Shown here one piece after another: positions 19,128 to 27,416 of a DNA stretch of 64,000 bases. The DNA lies in assembly GCF_006210265.1 (NCBI RefSeq), contig NZ_VCNC01000001.1, positions 1,312,843 through 1,376,842 of the forward strand, in the 5' to 3' direction. Both the position numbers and the translations under genes were made by a program. The notes beneath the pieces were generated by a model. That model was not told where the DNA came from, made no database searches, and saw only the letters and a program-made list of their open reading frames with translations. The DNA is from Desulfovibrio sp. UCD-KL4C. Lineage in GTDB: Bacteria > Desulfobacterota > Desulfovibrionia > Desulfovibrionales > Desulfovibrionaceae. Numbering within the stretch: the stretch's first letter is position 1; each line of letters begins with the position of its first letter.

Positions 19128-19141
19128 GGTGCCTTTTTTTT
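19116..19141 (+). terminator. Intercistronic terminator between upp and uraA
   Basis: GGCACC (19116-19121) pairs with GGTGCC (19128-19133) and eight T follow. The six-base loop contains the upp stop codon, so a terminating ribosome would cover the hairpin and could couple upp translation to readthrough into uraA. Confidence 0.8.
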
Positions 19142-19166
19142 GTCACATTTTTAGGGAGGATAAAAG

Positions 19167-20420
19167 ATGAGTATTTCAAGTACCGAGTATAATTTTAGAG
19201 TCAGAGATATCATTCTCGGCGCACAAATGTTGTTTGTAGCTTTTGGAGCTTTGGTTCTGGTTCCGCTTTTGACAGGTCTTAATCCGAATGTCGCCCTCTT
19301 TACTGCAGGATTGGGAACTCTTGTTTTTCAGTTGGTAACAGGCGGAAAAGTTCCAATTTTTCTAGCTTCCTCCTTTGCGTTTATTGCCCCTATTATTTAT
19401 GGAGTGCAAACTTGGGGGATTCCTTCAACGCTTTGTGGTCTGGCTGCGGCCGGTGTTTTCTATGTTATTCTCAGTCTGCTCATCAGCTGGCGCGGAACAG
19501 ATGTTCTGAGAAGAATACTTCCTCCTATTGTTACTGGTCCTGTCATTATGGTTATCGGTTTGATTCTGGCTCCGGTTGCTGTCTTTATGGCAACTGGTAA
19601 AACCGGAACCGGAGCAGCTGTTTTGTATCCTGAAAAAACAGCGCTGATACTTTCAATGATATCTCTTAGTGTAACTGTTGTGGTATCAATTTTCGGAAAA
19701 GGATGGCTTAAACTGATTCCTATTCTGAGTGGTATTGTTGCAGGATATTGTGCAAGTATTTTCATGGGACTTGTCGACTTCAGCTCTGTTGTAGCCGCTC
19801 CTTGGTTTGCAATGCCTCAGTTCACTTTTCCGACATGGAATCTAGACGCAATATTATTTATTGTGCCTGTTGCAATTGCACCTGCAATTGAACATTTTGG
19901 AGATGTTCTTGCTATCGGTTCTGTTTCCGGCAAGGACTATGTAAAAGATCCCGGTATTCATAGAACAATGCTGGGCGACGGGCTTGCTACTTCTCTTGCT
20001 GCATGTCTCGGCGGACCTCCTAACACAACTTATTCAGAGGTAACCGGAGCTGTTGCTTTGATTAAAGTATTCAACCCAGCCATTATGACATGGGCGGCTA
20101 TTGTTGCAATCGCTTTGGCCTTTGTCGGTAAAGTGGGTGCTTTTTTACAGACAATTCCTTCCCCTGTAATGGGTGGTATTATGGTACTGCTTTTCGGAGC
20201 AATCATGGTTGTCGGTATGAATACTCTTGTTCGTGCGGGTGAAGACTTGATGGAAGCTCGCAACCTTGCAATTGTCGCACTTATTGTTATCTTCGGTGTA
20301 GGCGGCATGTCCGTGCCTACTCCTTTCAGTGATCAGTTCAGACTCGGCGGAATCGGGCTGGCAGGAATTCTTGGTGTTTTCCTGAATCTGGTTCTTCCTA
20401 AAGGTAAGAAAGAAGCCTAA
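19167..20420 (+). CDS. uraA: Uracil permease (NCS2 xanthine/uracil family)
   Basis: The 417-residue polytopic inner-membrane protein of the nucleobase:cation symporter-2 family shows the family motifs: FLASSFAFIAP early, AIEHFGDVLAIGS in the middle (the conserved Glu-His substrate region) and GGPPNTTYSEVTGAV (the NTTYxEN-like motif). Its position after upp points to uracil as the substrate: UraA imports uracil and Upp traps it as UMP. GGGAGG precedes the ATG. Confidence 0.92.
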   Translation: MSISSTEYNFRVRDIILGAQMLFVAFGALVLVPLLTGLNPNVALFTAGLGTLVFQLVTGGKVPIFLASSFAFIAPIIYGVQTWGIPSTLCGLAAAGVFYVILSLLISWRGTDVLRRILPPIVTGPVIMVIGLILAPVAVFMATGKTGTGAAVLYPEKTALILSMISLSVTVVVSIFGKGWLKLIPILSGIVAGYCASIFMGLVDFSSVVAAPWFAMPQFTFPTWNLDAILFIVPVAIAPAIEHFGDVLAIGSVSGKDYVKDPGIHRTMLGDGLATSLAACLGGPPNTTYSEVTGAVALIKVFNPAIMTWAAIVAIALAFVGKVGAFLQTIPSPVMGGIMVLLFGAIMVVGMNTLVRAGEDLMEARNLAIVALIVIFGVGGMSVPTPFSDQFRLGGIGLAGILGVFLNLVLPKGKKEA

Positions 20421-20472
20421 ATATATACCGGATTATTCCGGCAAAAAATAGGCCGACTATAGACAATATCAG

Positions 20473-20517
20473 ACGCTCGGACATCTTCTGAAACAGAAGG
20501 AGTTCGAGCGTTTTTTT
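20473..20517 (+). terminator. Terminator after uraA, abutting the mnmA ribosome binding site
   Basis: ACGCTCG (20473-20479) pairs with CGAGCGT (20505-20511), with an inner CTTCTG/CAGAAG stem and seven T. The T-run runs straight into the GGAG of mnmA. It can end the upp-uraA transcript and may also attenuate mnmA. Confidence 0.85.
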
Positions 20518-20527
20518 GGAGATACAT

Positions 20528-21628
20528 ATGAAACCAAGTTTTAGCTATCCGGAACTTATATCGCTGATTGATGATCGTAAAGTAGCGGTTGCCGTCAGTG
20601 GCGGGGCAGACAGCCTGCTGTCAATGGTACTGCTTAAGGAGTTGGGCGCAGATGTCATGGCTGTTCACGGATGTTTTATGGGCGTTGAAAAGTCCAAAAA
20701 GGCTGTTGCTGGTCTTGAAGTACGGTGCGCTGAACTTGGAATAGATCTTCATGTTTTTGATTTTACAGCTGAATTTAATAAAATGGTGATTGATCCGTTT
20801 GTTAAGGATTATCTTGACGGCAATACCCCTAATCCGTGTGCTCAGTGTAATCCGCAAATTAAGTTTGGTGTTTTGTATGAATCTGTTCGTAAATTGGGAG
20901 CAGAGGCTTTAAGTACCGGACATTACGTGCGCATAGCAAGCCATGAAAAATATGGTATGATGATCGCGCGCGGGGCTGAAATCGGTAAAGATCAGAGCTA
21001 TTTTTTATCGTTAGTTCCCAAGGAAAAAGTATTAAATGCAGTGTTCCCTCTTGGAAATCATAGTAAGAGTGAAACTTATTCCGAACTGGAAAGACGAGGG
21101 CTTAGAATCCCTCTTCCGACCGAAAGTCAGGAAATATGTTTTGTTCCTGATGATGATTATCGTCCGTTTCTAATGGGCCGCAATATAAAATTGCCTGGTG
21201 CCGGAAATGTAGTGCTTTCAACCGGAGAAAAGATAGGCCATCATCAAGGTTTGTGGCGATATACTCATGGACAGCGTAAAGGTCTTGGAATTGCTTGGAA
21301 AGAACCGCTATATGTAATCGAAAAGAATTTAGAGCAGAATTTACTTGTTTTAGGGACTAAAGAAGAACTTGGCGCATTTGGTTGTATTGCAGAGAAAGTT
21401 AATTTTCTAGTAGATTTTGAAAAATGGCCTGAAACTGTGCATATTCAAACCCGCTATCGGCAGCGGTCCATGCCTGCTAAAGTCCGGCTTGATGGTGACA
21501 ACCTTGTTTTTGAATTTGTTGAGAAGCATTCAATACCGACTCCCGGTCAGATTGTCGCAGCATATACTGATGATGGAGCTGTTCTTGGAGGCGGTATAAT
21601 CCGTAATGCACTTTTAGAAGGGAAATGA
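20528..21628 (+). CDS. mnmA: tRNA-specific 2-thiouridylase MnmA
   Basis: MnmA adds sulfur to uridine-34 of Lys, Glu and Gln tRNAs. The ATG at 20528 is preceded by GGAG, giving 366 residues. Family features are the N-terminal PP-loop SGGADSLLS, TPNPCAQCNPQIKFG with the catalytic Cys, GHYVRI, KDQSYFL, the second catalytic Cys in EICFVP, and GQRKGLGI. The PP-loop has SGGADS rather than the usual SGGVDSS. An upstream in-frame TTG at 20516 lies within the terminator and is not credible. Confidence 0.9.
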   Translation: MKPSFSYPELISLIDDRKVAVAVSGGADSLLSMVLLKELGADVMAVHGCFMGVEKSKKAVAGLEVRCAELGIDLHVFDFTAEFNKMVIDPFVKDYLDGNTPNPCAQCNPQIKFGVLYESVRKLGAEALSTGHYVRIASHEKYGMMIARGAEIGKDQSYFLSLVPKEKVLNAVFPLGNHSKSETYSELERRGLRIPLPTESQEICFVPDDDYRPFLMGRNIKLPGAGNVVLSTGEKIGHHQGLWRYTHGQRKGLGIAWKEPLYVIEKNLEQNLLVLGTKEELGAFGCIAEKVNFLVDFEKWPETVHIQTRYRQRSMPAKVRLDGDNLVFEFVEKHSIPTPGQIVAAYTDDGAVLGGGIIRNALLEGK

Positions 21629-21630
21629 TT

Positions 21631-22203
21631 ATGGAAAGATGTGGATGGGCAAATAAAGGACCGCTGGAAATAAAATATCATGATGAACAGTGGGGCGTGC
21701 CAGTTCATGATGATAGGCTTCTTTTTGAGATGTTGATTCTTGAAGGTGCGCAGGCAGGTCTTAGTTGGTCCACTATTCTTAAAAAACGCGAAGCTTATTT
21801 AGGTGCCTTTGATAATTTTGATGCTGAGAAAATTGCACAATACTCAGACCTGAAAATCAATGAATTAATGAATAATGCCGCAATTGTCAGAAATAAATTG
21901 AAAATTAATGCTGCAATTACAAACGCAAAAGTCTTTCTTGAAATACAGAAAGAATATGGATCTTTTGATCGATATATTTGGTCTTTTGTTGATGCTCACC
22001 CTATAAATAATAAGTGGGCGGTTTTATCTGATGTCCCTGTAAGCTCTAATGAATCAGATGAAATGAGCAAGAGTTTGAAGAGAAAAGGGTTCAAATTTAT
22101 TGGGACTACTATTTGTTACGCATATATGCAGGCGGTGGGAATGGTAAACGATCACTTGATTTCGTGTTTTAGACATTCTGAAGTAGAGAAGCTCCAAAAT
22201 TAA
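21631..22203 (+). CDS. tag: DNA-3-methyladenine glycosylase I (Tag)
   Basis: Tag removes N3-methyladenine from DNA. The 190-residue protein starts MERCGW, and its zinc ligands Cys4 and His17 fall exactly at the positions known in E. coli Tag. The C-terminal HLISC supplies the second His-x3-Cys pair. EGAQAGLSWSTIL is the family lesion-pocket region. The ATG at 21631 fits AAGGGA better than the ATG at 21625 that overlaps the mnmA stop. Only two bases separate it from mnmA, so they share a transcript. Confidence 0.94.
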   Translation: MERCGWANKGPLEIKYHDEQWGVPVHDDRLLFEMLILEGAQAGLSWSTILKKREAYLGAFDNFDAEKIAQYSDLKINELMNNAAIVRNKLKINAAITNAKVFLEIQKEYGSFDRYIWSFVDAHPINNKWAVLSDVPVSSNESDEMSKSLKRKGFKFIGTTICYAYMQAVGMVNDHLISCFRHSEVEKLQN

Positions 22204-22252
22204 TTTTGAACGCAAAAGTAGAAATGTACCCTCTTTATTTGTTCTGAGATAG

Positions 22253-22281
22253 TTGACCTTGTTAAATATGCTAGATATATA
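22253..22281 (+). promoter_or_regulatory. Putative sigma-70 promoter of the psd-pssA-leu cluster
   Basis: TTGACC (22253-22258) and TATATA (22276-22281) are separated by 17 bases, about 70 bases before the psd start codon. Spacing and hexamers are good. Confidence 0.6.
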
Positions 22282-22350
22282 TAGTTCAGTTTTGAATAAT
22301 TCCATCTTATATTTGATGGATCTTATTAACTTAAATAAAAGGTAGAAAAC

Positions 22351-22992
22351 ATGCGCCAGCCTTCCGTAGGGGTCAGTCTTGAAGGATTGCCATATATATT
22401 TTTAAGTGCTTTTACTACAGTTTGTTTCGCAATTTTAGGTTGGTGGATTGCCACTCTTGTTATGCTGGGACTTACTGCCTTTATTGGTCATTTTTTTCGT
22501 GATCCGGAAAGAGTAGCTCCTGAGGATGTTGATGCGGTGGTTTCCCCAGCTGACGGAAAAGTTATTAAAGTTGAATACGCTCCGGACCCTCTTACTGGTG
22601 AACTTCGTCAGTCTATTTGCATTTTTATGAATGTTTTTAATGTTCATGTTAACCGTATGCCTGTTTCCGGAAAGATTGAACGGGTCAGGTATATACCGGG
22701 TAAGTATTTTAACGCATCTTTTGATAAAGCTAGTACTGATAATGAACGCAATGTCGTTGAAATAATTGGTAAAGGTAATCAGAGATTTACCATGGTGCAG
22801 ATTGCCGGTCTTATTGCCAGAAGAATTGTCTGCTGGGCTGAAAAGATGGATAAACTTAAACGCGGTGATCGTTTTGGTCTGATTAAGTTCGGTTCGCGGG
22901 TTGACCTTTACTTGCCTGAGGGGTATGAACCTTCCATACAAGTTGGTGACAAGGTCATCGCAGGTGAAACAGCTCTTGCTCGCAAGGCTTAA
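22351..22992 (+). CDS. psd: Phosphatidylserine decarboxylase proenzyme (short type)
   Basis: Psd decarboxylates phosphatidylserine to phosphatidylethanolamine at the inner membrane. The 213-residue protein is the short, archaeal-like class. An N-terminal hydrophobic hairpin (about 13-45) precedes SPADGKV, NVFNVHVNR and the self-cleavage site in KFGSRVDL, where Gly181-Ser182 would be split to form the pyruvoyl group. pssA follows 39 bases later, so the two sequential steps are encoded together. Confidence 0.93.
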   Translation: MRQPSVGVSLEGLPYIFLSAFTTVCFAILGWWIATLVMLGLTAFIGHFFRDPERVAPEDVDAVVSPADGKVIKVEYAPDPLTGELRQSICIFMNVFNVHVNRMPVSGKIERVRYIPGKYFNASFDKASTDNERNVVEIIGKGNQRFTMVQIAGLIARRIVCWAEKMDKLKRGDRFGLIKFGSRVDLYLPEGYEPSIQVGDKVIAGETALARKA

Positions 22993-23031
22993 TTGAAACA
23001 AATAAATCTATATATTTTATAATTAATTATT

Positions 23032-23802
23032 ATGGCTAAGGAAAAAAGAATACCTAAACACAAGGCAGTATACATACTGCCAAATATGTTGACCATAGCG
23101 AGCCTCTTTTGCGGCTTTCTGGGGATGACATGGGCTGTGGAAGGTAAATTCGAACTTTGCGCAATTTCTATCTTGGTCAGTTGTCTTTTTGATGGTCTTG
23201 ATGGTAAAGTTGCTAGATTGACCGGAACTAGCAGTGAATTCGGTGTACAGCTGGATTCTCTCGCTGATTTGGTTGCTTTCGGTGTTACTCCTGCTTTCAT
23301 GGCATATGAATGGCAGCTTCATAATTTTGGAAGACTGGGACTCTTGGCTTCATTCTTAATGATTGCCTGTGGAGCCCTCAGACTTGCCCGTTTTAATGTT
23401 CAAGCCGGAACAACTTCTAAAGCTCATTTTATCGGATTGCCTATCCCCGCTGCGGGTTGTACTTTGGCAACTCTGGTTCTGTTTGCTCCATTTCTGCCTA
23501 CTTTTTTAGCTCAGTCTGTTCTTCCTATTGGAACTTTGATTCTTGTTTATATCGTGTCTTTCCTGATGGTTAGCTCTGTTCGCTACAATTCTTTTAAAGA
23601 AGCCGGCGTTTTCAAAGCTCATCCATTCAGTTCTATGGTAACCGTCATTGCGTTGTTTGTGATGGTTGCATCTCAGCCCAAGTTCTTGGGATTCATTATC
23701 TTTGCTTGTTATATTATTTCCGGTCCTATCTACACTATTTTCTTCCTATCACGCAGAAGCTCTAAGCTACTACTAAGAAAGTCCTCCAAAGATTTGTCAT
23801 AG
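23032..23802 (+). CDS. pssA: CDP-diacylglycerol-serine O-phosphatidyltransferase
   Basis: PssA makes phosphatidylserine from CDP-diacylglycerol and serine. The 256-residue membrane protein carries the CDP-alcohol phosphotransferase motif as DGLDGKVARLTGTSSEFG followed by LDSLAD, within about residues 63-85, and has several transmembrane helices. It is downstream of psd and upstream of leuA; no terminator separates it from leuA. Confidence 0.93.
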   Translation: MAKEKRIPKHKAVYILPNMLTIASLFCGFLGMTWAVEGKFELCAISILVSCLFDGLDGKVARLTGTSSEFGVQLDSLADLVAFGVTPAFMAYEWQLHNFGRLGLLASFLMIACGALRLARFNVQAGTTSKAHFIGLPIPAAGCTLATLVLFAPFLPTFLAQSVLPIGTLILVYIVSFLMVSSVRYNSFKEAGVFKAHPFSSMVTVIALFVMVASQPKFLGFIIFACYIISGPIYTIFFLSRRSSKLLLRKSSKDLS

Positions 23803-23836
23803 CATCGGTTCACACCAGCTAGTAAAACATAAAATC

Positions 23837-23940
23837 TTTTGGGGGACGGTAATTCTTAGTCTCCCAAAGTGTCCTATAGCTATATTCAATGAAATTTTAA
23901 AAGAATCTGCCTAAGCCCTATTTAACAGGCAGATAGGAGA
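23837..23940 (+). promoter_or_regulatory. Two hairpins in the leuA leader
   Basis: The first hairpin has a 10-bp stem (23838-23847 with 23859-23868, one G-U pair) and an 11-base loop. The second has an 8-bp stem ATCTGCCT/AGGCAGAT (23905-23912 with 23927-23934) and ends one base before the GGAG of leuA. Neither has a U-tract. No leucine-rich leader peptide was found. They may act on leuA translation or mRNA processing. Confidence 0.45.
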
Positions 23941-23945
23941 ATAAA

Positions 23946-25493
23946 ATGTCCGACAAAGTATATATTTTTGATACGACCTTACGTGATGGAGAGCAGTCTC
24001 CCGGTGCAACCATGAATATCAATGAAAAAATTACCATGGCCCGTCAGTTGGAAATGCTCGGGGTTGATATTATTGAAGCCGGTTTCCCCGCTGCAAGTCA
24101 GGGAGATTTTGAAGCGGTTAAAGAAATAGCTCAGTCTGTTGACAAAATTCAGGTTGCCGGACTTTGTAGGGCACTTATCTCTGATATTGATCGTGCATAT
24201 GAAGCTGTGAAATATGCTAAAAATCCTCGCATCCATACCTTTATTGCAACATCAGATATTCACATGAAGCATAAGTTCAACAAAGAACCTGCTGAAATAT
24301 TAGAAATGGCTAAAAAAGCAGTACGCCATGCTGTTTCGTTGACTCCAAATGTTGAATTTTCTGCTGAAGATGCTTCCCGTTCACGCTGGGAATTTTTGGC
24401 AGAGATTGTTGAAGCTGTTATCGATGAAGGCGCAACGGTAATCAACATCCCAGATACAGTCGGTTACGCTCAGCCGGAAGAATTCGGCAGATTAATCGCT
24501 TATTTGCTGAAAACTGTCCCGAACAGTCATAAAGCTGTTTTCAGCGTTCATTGTCATAATGATCTCGGCCTTGCTACTGCAAATACTTTGGCGGCAATTA
24601 AAGCCGGAGCAAGACAGGCAGAAGTTACTCTTTCCGGTATCGGTGAACGTGCCGGTAATGCTGCGCTTGAAGAAGTTGTTATGGGATTGCATACTCGTAA
24701 AGACTATTATGACATTGAAACTTCCATTGTAACTGAGCAGTTGTTCCCTGCATGTCGTAGACTTGCAAGCACAATTGGTCAGCCAATTTCTCCATACAAA
24801 GCAATTGTTGGAGCTAATGCTTTTGCGCATGAATCAGGAATTCATCAGGATGGCATGCTCAAGAATCGCCAGACTTATGAAATTATGACTCCTGAATCTA
24901 TCGGCAAAAAGGGGACTTCCATTGTACTGGGCAAACATTCCGGCAGAAACGCCTTGGGATCAAAGCTTCGTGAAATGGGGTATGAATTGACTGATGATCA
25001 GATAGCAGATGTATTTAAAGCTATTAAAATTTTAGCTGATAAAAAAGAGCAAATCTTTGATGAAGACGTTGAAGCTCTTGTTTTGGAAAAAGCTTATCGT
25101 ATTCATGATCTGTTCAGGGTTAAAGATTTGTCGGTATTCTCAGGAACTTCAGGAGTTTCTCCTCACGCTGCTATTATTTTGGAAGATTTCAGAAAAGATA
25201 AAGATAATCCAATAGAAATTAGAGAAGTCGGTTTCGGTGACGGGCCAATTAATGCAATTTTTTCGACTATCAATAAATTAGTAGGCGGAAATCCCAAACT
25301 GGAACTTTATTCTGTAAACGCAGTCACTGGCGGCGCAGACGCGCAGGGTGCGGTTATGGTCCATATTGTTGATGAAGGTATAAAATCTATTGGCCGAGGC
25401 TCTGACGAAGATATTATAGTTGCCAGCGCTAAAGCTTATATTAATGCCATAAACAGAGTTGAACGCATGAAACAGGAGAAGCAGAATGCCTAA
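23946..25493 (+). CDS. leuA: 2-isopropylmalate synthase
   Basis: LeuA condenses acetyl-CoA with 2-oxoisovalerate, the committed step of leucine synthesis. The 515-residue protein has the catalytic barrel with TTLRDGEQSPGA at the N-terminus, the metal-binding HCHNDLGLA (about 200-208), HESGIHQDG, and the C-terminal LeuA dimer regulatory domain (after about 380) that normally gives leucine feedback inhibition. It overlaps leuC by eight bases. AGGAG lies seven bases before the ATG. Confidence 0.97.
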   Translation: MSDKVYIFDTTLRDGEQSPGATMNINEKITMARQLEMLGVDIIEAGFPAASQGDFEAVKEIAQSVDKIQVAGLCRALISDIDRAYEAVKYAKNPRIHTFIATSDIHMKHKFNKEPAEILEMAKKAVRHAVSLTPNVEFSAEDASRSRWEFLAEIVEAVIDEGATVINIPDTVGYAQPEEFGRLIAYLLKTVPNSHKAVFSVHCHNDLGLATANTLAAIKAGARQAEVTLSGIGERAGNAALEEVVMGLHTRKDYYDIETSIVTEQLFPACRRLASTIGQPISPYKAIVGANAFAHESGIHQDGMLKNRQTYEIMTPESIGKKGTSIVLGKHSGRNALGSKLREMGYELTDDQIADVFKAIKILADKKEQIFDEDVEALVLEKAYRIHDLFRVKDLSVFSGTSGVSPHAAIILEDFRKDKDNPIEIREVGFGDGPINAIFSTINKLVGGNPKLELYSVNAVTGGADAQGAVMVHIVDEGIKSIGRGSDEDIIVASAKAYINAINRVERMKQEKQNA

Positions 25494-26745
25494 AACATTA
25501 GCGGAAAAAATTTTACAAGCTCATACTGATGAAGTTGTTAAAGAAGTTGGACAGATTGTACGTTGCAAAGTTTCTTTAGTACTTGCAAACGATATTACTG
25601 CTCCTCTTGCAATTAAATCTTTTAGAGCAATGGGCGTAAAAGAAGTTTTTGATAAAGACAAAGTAGCCCTCGTTTGTGACCATTTCACACCGAATAAGGA
25701 TATTGATTCTGCTGAGCAGGTCAAAGTTGTTCGTGAATTTGCACATGAAAAAAACATTACTCATTATTATGAAGGCGGAGATTGCGGCGTAGAGCATGCG
25801 CTTTTGCCTGAACTTGGACTTGTCGGTCCTTCTGACATCGTAATTGGTGCTGACAGTCATACCTGTACTTATGGCGGCCTTGGTGCATTTGCTACCGGTA
25901 TGGGCTCAACTGATATTGCCGGAGCTATGGCTCTTGGTGAAACATGGTTCAAAGTTCCACCTTCCGTTAAAGTTGAAGTTGAAGGAACTCCCGGTAAATA
26001 TGTAGGTGCAAAGGATTATATCCTGCGTCTTATCGGTGAAATCGGTGTTTCAGGAGCACTCTATAAAGCTCTTGAATTTAGCGGTTCCGTTATAAACGAT
26101 CTTTCTATTGAAGGCCGCATGACCATTGCAAACATGGCGATTGAAGCCGGTGGTAAAGTCGGTCTTTTCCCTGTTGATGAAAAAACTCTTGAATATTGCG
26201 CTGCTGCCGGAAGAACTGGTGATTCACTTCTTTCCGCTGACGCAGGTGCTGTATACGAAAGAATCGTTAAAATGGATGTGACAGACATGAAGCCTCAGAT
26301 TGCATGTCCTCATCTGCCTGAAAATGTTAAGCCTGTTGATGAAGTTAAAAACATGAAAATTAATCAGGCTGTTATCGGTTCCTGTACTAACGGTCGTATT
26401 TCCGATCTTAGAGAAGCTGCTGCAATTCTAAAAGGACATAAAGCTGATAAGAATGTCAGATTGATCATTCTTCCTGCTACTCCTTCTATTTGGAAACAGG
26501 CTCTGAAGGAAGGATTGCTCGAAATCTTCATGGATGCCGGCGCAATTGTCGGACCTGCAACCTGTGGTCCTTGCCTTGGCGGTCACATGGGAATTCTTGC
26601 AGGCGGTGAAAGAGTAATTGCAACAACAAACCGTAACTTTAAAGGACGTATGGGAAGCTTGCAGAGTGAAGTATTCCTTTCCAATCCTGCTGTTGCTGCT
26701 GCAAGTGCTGTCGCCGGTGAAATTATCGATCCTTCATCATTGTAG
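25486..26745 (+). CDS. leuC: 3-isopropylmalate dehydratase large subunit
   Basis: LeuC with LeuD isomerises 2-isopropylmalate to 3-isopropylmalate. The 419-residue length identifies the short class related to archaeal and homoaconitase-type subunits. The [4Fe-4S] ligands are visible in GSCTNGR and CGPCLGG. GADSHTCTYGGLGAFATG is also typical. The start overlaps the leuA stop by eight bases, implying translational coupling. Confidence 0.95.
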   Translation: MPKTLAEKILQAHTDEVVKEVGQIVRCKVSLVLANDITAPLAIKSFRAMGVKEVFDKDKVALVCDHFTPNKDIDSAEQVKVVREFAHEKNITHYYEGGDCGVEHALLPELGLVGPSDIVIGADSHTCTYGGLGAFATGMGSTDIAGAMALGETWFKVPPSVKVEVEGTPGKYVGAKDYILRLIGEIGVSGALYKALEFSGSVINDLSIEGRMTIANMAIEAGGKVGLFPVDEKTLEYCAAAGRTGDSLLSADAGAVYERIVKMDVTDMKPQIACPHLPENVKPVDEVKNMKINQAVIGSCTNGRISDLREAAAILKGHKADKNVRLIILPATPSIWKQALKEGLLEIFMDAGAIVGPATCGPCLGGHMGILAGGERVIATTNRNFKGRMGSLQSEVFLSNPAVAAASAVAGEIIDPSSL

Positions 26746-26802
26746 AAGTTTCACTTATAATTACTCGATTTTAATTAAATCCTAATCCCAAGGAGAATAA
26801 AT

Positions 26803-27297
26803 ATGACTATCACAGGTACAGCGCATAGAGTCGGAGCGCATATTGATACCGACGCAATCATTCCTGCACGTTTTCTTGTTACTACCGACGCAGCAGAGCT
26901 TGGTGCAAACTGTATGGAAGGACTCGAAGCAGGCTGGATTAAACGTGTTAAAAAGAATGATATCATGGTAGCCGACGAAAACTTCGGTTGCGGATCATCA
27001 CGTGAACATGCTCCAATCTCCCTTTTAGGGGCAGGTATTCCAGTTGTTGTTGCAAAAAGTTTTGCTCGTATTTTTTATCGCAACGGGTTTAACATGGGGC
27101 TCATCCTGCTTGAAGTCGGTGACGATTTTGAAAAGCTAGGTGACGGCGATCAGCTTGAAGTTGATGCTGAAAAAGGAACCATTAAGAATATCACAACTGG
27201 CGAAATAATCACATGTACTCCTGTTCCTCCATTTATGAAAGAAATTTTGGATGCTGGCGGATTGGTTGATTACGTTAAAAAACGTATGGGTAATTAA
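26803..27297 (+). CDS. leuD: 3-isopropylmalate dehydratase small subunit
   Basis: The 164-residue swivel-domain subunit pairs with LeuC. The family motifs [13 protein letters not shown] and [12 protein letters not shown] are present, and the length fits the short class. CAAGGAG precedes the ATG. The 57-base gap from leuC and the common strand place it in the leu operon. Confidence 0.95.
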   Translation: MTITGTAHRVGAHIDTDAIIPARFLVTTDAAELGANCMEGLEAGWIKRVKKNDIMVADENFGCGSSREHAPISLLGAGIPVVVAKSFARIFYRNGFNMGLILLEVGDDFEKLGDGDQLEVDAEKGTIKNITTGEIITCTPVPPFMKEILDAGGLVDYVKKRMGN

Positions 27298-27416
27298 TTC
27301 GCTGAGAATAGGGCGTGAAATATTGATCCATGTGGATTATATTTCTAACTGCTCTGTTTATGTCAGCGGCTAAAACCTTCACGAAGTAGTGAAGATAGAC
27401 GAATAAGGATAAGACG

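Noticed and set aside
22435-23001. 188-codon open frame on the minus strand
   Set aside because: It is the longest shadow frame in the window but is antisense to psd, which has its catalytic Gly-Ser site and a good context.
23803-23945. Leucine leader peptide or T-box before leuA
   Set aside because: The only ATG frame in the gap stops after three codons, and no T-box motif is seen.
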